This document shows positions 58,384 to 64,000 of a DNA stretch of 64,000 bases, piece by piece. The notes beneath the pieces were generated by a model, which did no database searches, had not been told where the DNA came from, and was given only the letters and a program-made list of their open reading frames with translations. The stretch is taken from NCBI RefSeq assembly GCF_002234575.2, contig NZ_CP022464.2:5766001-5830000 (forward strand), in the 5' to 3' direction. Both the position numbers and the translations under genes were made by a program. Source of the DNA: Enterocloster bolteae. GTDB taxonomy: Bacteria; Bacillota; Clostridia; Lachnospirales; Lachnospiraceae. Within the stretch, counting starts at the first letter, position 1, and each line of letters starts with the position of its first letter.

Positions 58384-59667
58384 CTACACGCCCATCACTC
58401 TCCACAATCCAAGAGCCGGGGCCTTTACTACATATATCTCCTCCCCATCCTCCATCTCCTGCCATCCATCCTCCATCTCCAAAACAGGATATCTGGCAAG
58501 CGCGTCCTTCACATCCATGAATTCATACCCTATCCGGCCTATCTCGTCCTGGGACACATATTCCGGATTTACGGCATAGGTAATGGTAAACCTGCCCTCA
58601 GAGGAGCTGTGTATCATATGGGCCGGCACCATGGCGGAGCCGGGAAATGCCCCATTTTCCATCAGTTCCATGGTATAGGGCGTCCCCTTATAGCCGTAAC
58701 GGCGTATGAGACCGTCCACCTCCGGGTTCTCGCCAAACCCCTTGATTCCCGGCGCAATGACAAGTAATTCCCCGCCGTCTTCAATCATCATACGGGTGCG
58801 GTAAATGGCCTTGTTTCCCACCCAGGTGGTGGAAAACTCCTCCGGCTCCAGATAAGCCACCACCTTTTTTGCCCGGCGTTCCACCTGTGTGATGCAGCGT
58901 CTTTTTGCCAGCGCAGCCGCATGTTCATAGACCTGCCTGGACGCCCCGGTAAAGATGCCGTGAAGGGCGGTCCTTCCCTCCTGCTCCGACGCAACGGTCA
59001 GTATGTATGCCAGAGGCACATCCCGGAGAAAATGTTCCTCCCCGTAGTCAAACACCGCCCGCACCGGCGTGTCCGTATTTCCCATAATTGTCTCCAGATT
59101 ACAGAGAGCGCCCAGCATATGGGTACCGTTAATCATGGGCCTTCCTCCCAGCCCCACCAGTATGTTCTTGGTGTAATTGGACATGCCGATGACCTCATGG
59201 GGAACCACCTGGCCGATGGACAGAATCAGGTCAAAGCTTCCATCCACCACACAGCGGTTCACCTCCGCACCGATATCCGACGTGTACCTGCCCCCGGACA
59301 CCTGGCCGCAATAGGCGCCCGGCACCGTGCCGACAGGGACTGTGTCCTTTCTCCAGTCATGGTACAGAAAAACCTCCTCCGGCACGTCCTCCCCGAAAAA
59401 CCGGATCTGTTCCTCACGGCTCATGGCCCTGTGGGTCCCCACCGCAGGCATGATGCGCACCTTTGCCTCCCTGCTCAGACGGTGATACAGATAGGATGTG
59501 ATGACACCCCCGTAGGAATAACAGCGTGTGATATCCGGCGGCACTAAGAGGATACGCCCGGCCTTCGGAAGTCCCTCCAGCATACAATCCATCACTGCCA
59601 CCGCCTGATGCGAAGACAGCTCCCCTGACTCTGTCTGTGCGCTGAACTCAGCTATATTTTTCAACAT
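58384..59667 (-). CDS. Nickel-dependent LarA-family racemase/epimerase
   Basis: LarA-type enzymes racemise or epimerise hydroxy acids with a nickel-pincer cofactor. The 427-residue protein keeps family motifs: LVPPDITRCYSYGG, the VGTHRAMSREEQIRF histidine region, HDW, and the SIGQVVPHEVIGMSNYTKNI stretch with the His and Lys used for nickel and cofactor. The cofactor genes larB, larC and larE are not in the window. It is the last gene of a sugar-type ABC transporter operon, so the substrate may be a sugar acid rather than lactate. Confidence 0.85.
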   Translation of the reverse strand: MLKNIAEFSAQTESGELSSHQAVAVMDCMLEGLPKAGRILLVPPDITRCYSYGGVITSYLYHRLSREAKVRIMPAVGTHRAMSREEQIRFFGEDVPEEVFLYHDWRKDTVPVGTVPGAYCGQVSGGRYTSDIGAEVNRCVVDGSFDLILSIGQVVPHEVIGMSNYTKNILVGLGGRPMINGTHMLGALCNLETIMGNTDTPVRAVFDYGEEHFLRDVPLAYILTVASEQEGRTALHGIFTGASRQVYEHAAALAKRRCITQVERRAKKVVAYLEPEEFSTTWVGNKAIYRTRMMIEDGGELLVIAPGIKGFGENPEVDGLIRRYGYKGTPYTMELMENGAFPGSAMVPAHMIHSSSEGRFTITYAVNPEYVSQDEIGRIGYEFMDVKDALARYPVLEMEDGWQEMEDGEEIYVVKAPALGLWRVMGV

Positions 59668-59750
59668 GTATGATTCCCCCTGCTTCCTGTATTGTTTCCT
59701 GACTGCTTCCTGTACTGCTTCATGAGTGATTCCATGAACTGTGTTCCGGC

Positions 59751-60731
59751 CTACTTCTTACGCTTTTCCCTGCTGTATATGAGTACCAGCAGTACGATGA
59801 TAACTCCCTGCATGATCTGACGCCCTGCCTCCGGAATATTGACAATGGTCAGAAAATCATCCAGTATGGTCATGATGATTGCCCCTGCTATGGTTCCGAT
59901 ATATCCGCCCTTTCCTCCGGTAATGGCGGTTCCTCCGATAATGACGGCCGCTATGGTCTTTGTATTGTAGCTGGTGCCCACATCCAGGAAGCTGGTACCC
60001 GTGTATCCCACCAGGAAGAAACCGGAGACAGCTGCTATGACCGCGGATATCAGATACACGGAAAATGTCACCCTTCCTGTGTGTATTCCCGAAAACCTGG
60101 CCGCCTGCTCGTTGGTGCCCACGGAATATATCTTCCTCCCGTAGGGAGTATTCCGCAGAAGCACAATGGTCACAGCCGCCATAACAGCCCATATGACCAC
60201 AATGCCGGACAGGATGCCTATGAAGCTCTGTCCGCAGATGGCCTTCAGAAGGGGAGATGCATTGCCCTTGGGGGCGCCCTTTGTGTAAATCAGAAACACG
60301 CCCTGGATAACCGTTCCCACACCAAGCGTCATGATAAAGGGCGGTATCTTAAGCCAATGGATTCCCACTCCGTTGATAAATCCCACCATCACACCCATGA
60401 CAATGACTGCAAAAAGCGCAGCGGGCAGATTCTCATTTCGGCCCATCATGATCTGCGCCGCAATCACGTTGGCAAAGGTGATGGTATTGGCGATGGATAA
60501 ATCAATTCCTCCTGTCAGTATGGTCAGGTTCTGGCCGATTGCGGCGATTCCCATAAAGGAGGCCAGCCTCAGGATTCCGGCCACATGGGTGGGCTTTAAA
60601 TAGCCCGGTGACATGAGCTGGGCCGCCAGCAATAATACCACCAGTATAACATAGACCATAACCTGGGAGCTGCCTGCATTTTTCTTAATAAACTGTAGAT
60701 TGGAAGCCTGTCTGTTCTTTTCTTCTCCCAC
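59751..60731 (-). CDS. Sugar ABC transporter permease, RbsC-like (second)
   Basis: A 326-residue inner-membrane permease with about ten hydrophobic helices. Family motifs include TILTGGIDLSIANTITFANV near the N-terminus and a TAITGGKGGYIGTIAGAIIM segment towards the end. It is the second of two consecutive RbsC-like permeases (49 nt apart). With one ATPase and one binding protein, the two probably form a heterodimeric channel. Confidence 0.9.
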   Translation of the reverse strand: MGEEKNRQASNLQFIKKNAGSSQVMVYVILVVLLLAAQLMSPGYLKPTHVAGILRLASFMGIAAIGQNLTILTGGIDLSIANTITFANVIAAQIMMGRNENLPAALFAVIVMGVMVGFINGVGIHWLKIPPFIMTLGVGTVIQGVFLIYTKGAPKGNASPLLKAICGQSFIGILSGIVVIWAVMAAVTIVLLRNTPYGRKIYSVGTNEQAARFSGIHTGRVTFSVYLISAVIAAVSGFFLVGYTGTSFLDVGTSYNTKTIAAVIIGGTAITGGKGGYIGTIAGAIIMTILDDFLTIVNIPEAGRQIMQGVIIVLLVLIYSREKRKK

Positions 60732-60779
60732 TTTCTTTCACCTTACCTTTCTATCCTTAATAATAAGTCCCCACAGGCC

Positions 60780-61730
60780 CTAATGCCTCTTATGCAGCGC
60801 GCTGAGCGACAGGGCTGCAATCAGTATCAGGCCCTGGCATATGAACTGGTAAAATGAAGAAACGCCAAACAGGTTCAGCATATTGTTGATGATGGAAATG
60901 ATGAACACGCCTGCTATGGTACCCAGAGGGTCTCCCACCGCGCCTGTCATGGCAGTTCCACCCACCACTGTGGCAGTGATGGCGTTCATGGCGTAATTTT
61001 TTCCTATGGTGGCGTCAGCCGAATTCATCTGGGCGCTTAAGAATATTCCGGCCACAGCGCACAGGAGCCCGGCCAGACAGTAGGCGCAGAATTTTATCTT
61101 TCCCACCCGTATGCCGGTGGAGTAGGCCGCATTTTCACTGCCTCCAATGGCCCTCAGGGCCTTTCCGTAGGGAGTGCTGTTGGCGAGACTTCTCACCAGA
61201 CAGAGGATGAGGATGAACAGAAGAAAGGGTACCGCACCGGAATATCCCCGTGTCAGGAACTTGGCAAACGCCTTGTGCACACTCCCCCCCGGATTCGGCA
61301 TGAGCAGTAAAGCCATTCCGTCAAATACGGCTGTGGTTGCTATGGTTACAATGATGGGAGCCAGGCGCCCTTTTGTGACCAGGACACCGTTTACAGCCCC
61401 GCAGGCCAGGCCCACCGCAGCCGCTGCCCCCAGGGCAGGGACAAATCCCCAGGCAGAGTCCGGGTTCATGGACATGACGCAGACCACATTGCACAGAGCC
61501 ACAATTCCTCCCAGGGACAAGTCAATTCCTCCTGTGAGAATGATCAGCGTCTGCCCCAGGGCTGCCATGAGCAGCGGAAAAGAGGAACGCAGAAGATTCT
61601 TGAAATTCCCCAGCGTAAAAAAGTCCTTATTAAATATGCTTACAAAAACCATGAGAGCTGCCAGAAACACGTATATGATAACCGTATGCCCGTGTTTATG
61701 CCAGAAGTTTCGATTCAATCTGCCCTTCAC
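60780..61730 (-). CDS. Sugar ABC transporter permease, RbsC-like (first)
   Basis: A 316-residue permease with the motif TLIILTGGIDLSLGGIVALC, ten helices and the TAMTGAVGDPLGTIAGVFII segment. The 4 nt overlap with the ATPase gene upstream shows translational coupling. Sequence divergence from the other permease suggests separate roles in the complex. Confidence 0.9.
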   Translation of the reverse strand: MKGRLNRNFWHKHGHTVIIYVFLAALMVFVSIFNKDFFTLGNFKNLLRSSFPLLMAALGQTLIILTGGIDLSLGGIVALCNVVCVMSMNPDSAWGFVPALGAAAAVGLACGAVNGVLVTKGRLAPIIVTIATTAVFDGMALLLMPNPGGSVHKAFAKFLTRGYSGAVPFLLFILILCLVRSLANSTPYGKALRAIGGSENAAYSTGIRVGKIKFCAYCLAGLLCAVAGIFLSAQMNSADATIGKNYAMNAITATVVGGTAMTGAVGDPLGTIAGVFIISIINNMLNLFGVSSFYQFICQGLILIAALSLSALHKRH

Positions 61731-63253
61731 CCTTTCTCACCTTCCTTCCTGTTCTTTCCCAGTCCCATGCCCAGCTGCATAATCCGTTCTTCTGTCAGCT
61801 CTTCTTTTTCCAGGACACCGGATATCCTGCCCTCGTACATAACAATCACCCGGCTGCTCATGCCGATTACCTCCAGCATGTCACTGGAGTTCATGACCAC
61901 CGCCACGCCCCGGGCCGCCAGGTCATGCATGATTTGGTAGAATTCCCGTTTTGCCTCCACGTCAATACCGCGTGTTGGCTCGTCAAAGAGAATAACCCTG
62001 GGCTCCGTGGCCAGCTCCTTGCCCAGAACCACCTTTTGCTGGTTTCCCCCCGACAGACTGGATACAGGCAGGTCCAGCCCTCCCATTTTAATGGAAAGCT
62101 TTGACGCCATGGACTCGCTGAATGCCTGTTCCGCCTTTTTGTCTATGAAACATCCTTTCATGCGCTTTTTCATACTGGAAATGGCCAGGTTGTGGCGGTT
62201 GGAAAGCTCCAGCATCAGCCCCTGGTTCTTCCGGTCGGAGGGCACCAGGGCAATTCCGTTTGCAATGGCCTGCCCCGCGTTCTTTATGCCCACCTGCTTT
62301 CCATTGACAATAATAGATCCCCCGGACAGGGGATAGAGACCGCTGACAGCATTAAGCAGCTCTGTCTGTCCATGGCCCTGCAGTCCGGCAACTCCCAATA
62401 TCTCTCCTTTATGTACCTGGAAGCTGACCTGGTTCAGCTTATGGTTTGCATCCGCCAGATTCTTTACCTCAAATATTACCTGGCTGTCATCCACTTCGCA
62501 AACAGGCGGAGGGAATACATGATTCAGGGAGCGTCCCACCATCATCCGTATTAAATCATCCTCATTTATCTCATTCATGTTCCTGGTCCCAATATAGCAT
62601 CCGTCCTTGAATACGGTGATCCGGTCTCCCAGCTCAAACAATTCCTCCAAACGGTGGGAAATGAAAATAATCGTCTTGCCATCCGCAATCAGATTGTGGA
62701 TAATCTGATACAGCTGCTCTACCTCCTTTTTGGCCAATGCAGAAGTTGGCTCGTCCAGAATAATCAGTTCCGGGTCCCTGACCAGAATCTTTAGGATTTC
62801 CGCCATCTGCTGTTCCGCCACCGGCAGACTGCCCACAGGGGCATCCGGGTCAATATGGATTCCATAGCGGTCCATGACGTCCAGAATGCGCTTTTTAATT
62901 TCCTTTCGGTTGATTCTTCCCAGACGGGTAACCGGTTCCTGGTTTAAATAAATATTTTCCCAGACCGTCATTTCCCCCACCAGAGTCAGCTCCTGGAACA
63001 CCATGGCAATCCCCAGTTTCTGGGACTGCTCAGGATTCCGGATTACCACCTTTTTACCATGGAAATATATTTCCCCTTCATCCGCCTGATGGATTCCCGC
63101 CAGAATCTTAAGTATGGTACTCTTTCCGGCCCCGTTTTCCCCGGCCAGCACATGTACTTCCCCCTTACTGCAGGAAAATTGTACCCGGTCCAGGGCCGTG
63201 ATGCCGGCAAACCGTTTTGTTATATTGACCATTTTTAAAATCTCTTCAGCCAC
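61727..63253 (-). CDS. Sugar ABC transporter ATP-binding protein, RbsA-like
   Basis: A 508-residue tandem ATPase. First half: Walker A LAGENGAGKSTILKIL, the LPVAEQQMAEILKILVRDPE signature region, Walker B LIILDEPTSAL. Second half: a degenerate P-loop GLQGHGQTELLNA, signature LSGGNQQKVVLGKELATEP, Walker B VILFDEPTRGID. This unequal pair is typical of RbsA/MglA transporters, which take up pentoses, hexoses or related compounds. AGGAGG precedes the ATG. Confidence 0.93.
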   Translation of the reverse strand: MAEEILKMVNITKRFAGITALDRVQFSCSKGEVHVLAGENGAGKSTILKILAGIHQADEGEIYFHGKKVVIRNPEQSQKLGIAMVFQELTLVGEMTVWENIYLNQEPVTRLGRINRKEIKKRILDVMDRYGIHIDPDAPVGSLPVAEQQMAEILKILVRDPELIILDEPTSALAKKEVEQLYQIIHNLIADGKTIIFISHRLEELFELGDRITVFKDGCYIGTRNMNEINEDDLIRMMVGRSLNHVFPPPVCEVDDSQVIFEVKNLADANHKLNQVSFQVHKGEILGVAGLQGHGQTELLNAVSGLYPLSGGSIIVNGKQVGIKNAGQAIANGIALVPSDRKNQGLMLELSNRHNLAISSMKKRMKGCFIDKKAEQAFSESMASKLSIKMGGLDLPVSSLSGGNQQKVVLGKELATEPRVILFDEPTRGIDVEAKREFYQIMHDLAARGVAVVMNSSDMLEVIGMSSRVIVMYEGRISGVLEKEELTEERIMQLGMGLGKNRKEGEKG

Positions 63254-63304
63254 TGTTAACCTCCTTCTCTCTCCGGAACAGACATGGTCCTTATGTGCAA
63301 AACA

Positions 63305-63322
63305 GGCCGATATTCATCGGCC
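63305..63322. terminator. Short intercistronic hairpin between binding-protein and ATPase genes
   Basis: GGCCGAT-attc-ATCGGCC, perfect 7 bp arms, followed by T/G-rich sequence on the minus strand. It could partly terminate or stabilise the upstream mRNA, giving excess binding protein. Confidence 0.5.
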
Positions 63323-63348
63323 TGTCCATCATCCCCAAAGCGTGCTGA

Positions 63349-64000
63349 CTACTTGTAAAGCTTCTGAAGAGTCGCGTCATCCAGCTCTGTAAGAACCCAG
63401 AAGCTGTCCGGCATATCTGAACGGTAATACTGGTCCACATTTTCTTCTGTAACGGTCTCAATATCCATGACCACGTTCCCTGGAATATCCTCGCCGTTTA
63501 AGGCTTTGATGACAACCCGCAGAGCCTCTGCGCTGGTGTAGGTAGGATTGGAAGGTGCTATGCAGGACAGCCCTTTATCCTTATTTTCAATCCATGCGCG
63601 GATAGCGCCGTTGTTGCCTTCGCTTGTCATGGGAACCAGATCCCGGCCGGCTGCTATAAATGCGTCGATTGCGCCCTGTGTCATGGCGCCGCCCTGTGAC
63701 CACACGCCGTCGATTTCCGGATAAGCGGACAGCATGGATTCCATGGCAGCCTTGCCCTGGGCATAGTCCCAGGAAGCGTTGGCTGATCCCAGAATCTCGA
63801 TGTCGGGATACTGTTTGAACACTTCCTCAGCACCGCCCCAGCGCAGGGAGTCAGTAGCTGTTCCCGCGATACCGTTCAGGACCACAATCTTGCCTTTTCC
63901 ATCCAGCTTGTCCACCAGCCACTCTGCTCCGATACGGCCGAATTCCTTCTCGTCAATGCCTACCGTAGCCACCTGCTCATCTGTCTCCACCACATTGTCG
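63349..64000 (-). CDS. Sugar ABC transporter substrate-binding protein, RbsB-like (partial)
   Basis: The C-terminal ~216 residues of a type 1 periplasmic-binding protein, cut by the window edge at 64000: DNVVETDEQVATVGIDEKEF, then GKGKIVVLNGIAGTATDSLR and YPEIDGVWSQGGAMTQGAID. The ligand-binding pattern is that of the RbsB/sugar family. The signal peptide and lipobox would be outside. It is the first gene of the operon; the 95 nt gap to the ATPase holds a short hairpin (GGCCGATATTCATCGGCC near 63305-63322) that may favour high expression of the binding protein. Confidence 0.88.
   Translation of the reverse strand, partial: DNVVETDEQVATVGIDEKEFGRIGAEWLVDKLDGKGKIVVLNGIAGTATDSLRWGGAEEVFKQYPDIEILGSANASWDYAQGKAAMESMLSAYPEIDGVWSQGGAMTQGAIDAFIAAGRDLVPMTSEGNNGAIRAWIENKDKGLSCIAPSNPTYTSAEALRVVIKALNGEDIPGNVVMDIETVTEENVDQYYRSDMPDSFWVLTELDDATLQKLYK

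Overview
The window looks like a chromosomal segment of a gut Clostridia species, most likely Lachnospiraceae of the Enterocloster (Clostridium bolteae/clostridioforme) type. This is inferred from the Firmicutes ribosomal-protein gene order, a spore-coat CotS-like protein, choline-binding-type wall repeats, a VanW/G5 protein and a Tn1549-type conjugative element; no 16S or species marker is present.

Layout. 1-8 kb is core chromosome, all on the minus strand: rpmG-secE-nusG-rplK-rplA from a consensus promoter, then rplJ with its own promoter and an L10-type attenuated leader, followed to the right by comF-like, recD2 and mreB. 8.4-11.4 kb holds two secreted proteins with wall-binding repeats. 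11.7-13.3 kb and 46.3-48.1 kb hold two homologous tandem pairs of tyrosine recombinases. From about 13,294 to 45,973 lies a ~32.7 kb integrative conjugative element (ICE) of the Tn1549/Tn916 superfamily. It is inserted inside the second recombinase of the first pair, splitting that gene between its HxxR and GH...Y catalytic motifs. 48.1-64 kb is ordinary chromosome: a membrane/coiled-coil protein, phosphoglucomutase, CotS-like protein, an Lrp-aminotransferase-trmL operon, an AIR-synthase-like protein, a VanW protein, a DEDDh exonuclease and a sugar-type ABC transporter operon ending in a LarA-family racemase.

The ICE. From the left end it carries int, xis, a structured non-coding stretch, an HTH protein and a sigma factor. 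Next comes a cargo block, then mobC-relaxase-VLP, a protein-kinase cassette, TTRAP, a 1553-residue ArdC-like polyprotein, small accessory genes, topB, and a type IV secretion block (DUF4366, DUF4315, NlpC/P60, VirB4, PrgI, MT-A70 methylase, VirB6-like, Maff2, VirD4, PcfB). A DUF6017 replication-initiator-like gene closes the element.

The most interesting system is the ICE cargo at 16.7-21.7 kb. It has a small protein gene, a UDP-glucose dehydrogenase, a hyaluronan-synthase-like membrane glycosyltransferase and a GH26 lipoprotein, all reading left. Immediately upstream is a ~240 bp segment bounded by two inverted copies (21/24 identical) of a 24 bp site, containing a TTGAAA-N17-TATAAT promoter and a terminator, next to a dedicated tyrosine recombinase gene. 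In the sequenced orientation the promoter points away from the polysaccharide genes (OFF). Inversion would aim it at them and would also place an ATG in frame with the first small gene. I read this as a transferable, phase-variable exopolysaccharide switch. Other notable structures are two 38 bp perfect inverted copies of an oriT-like hairpin 10.3 kb apart, and an AT-rich kinase gene with its own promoter bracketed by direct repeats of a terminator.
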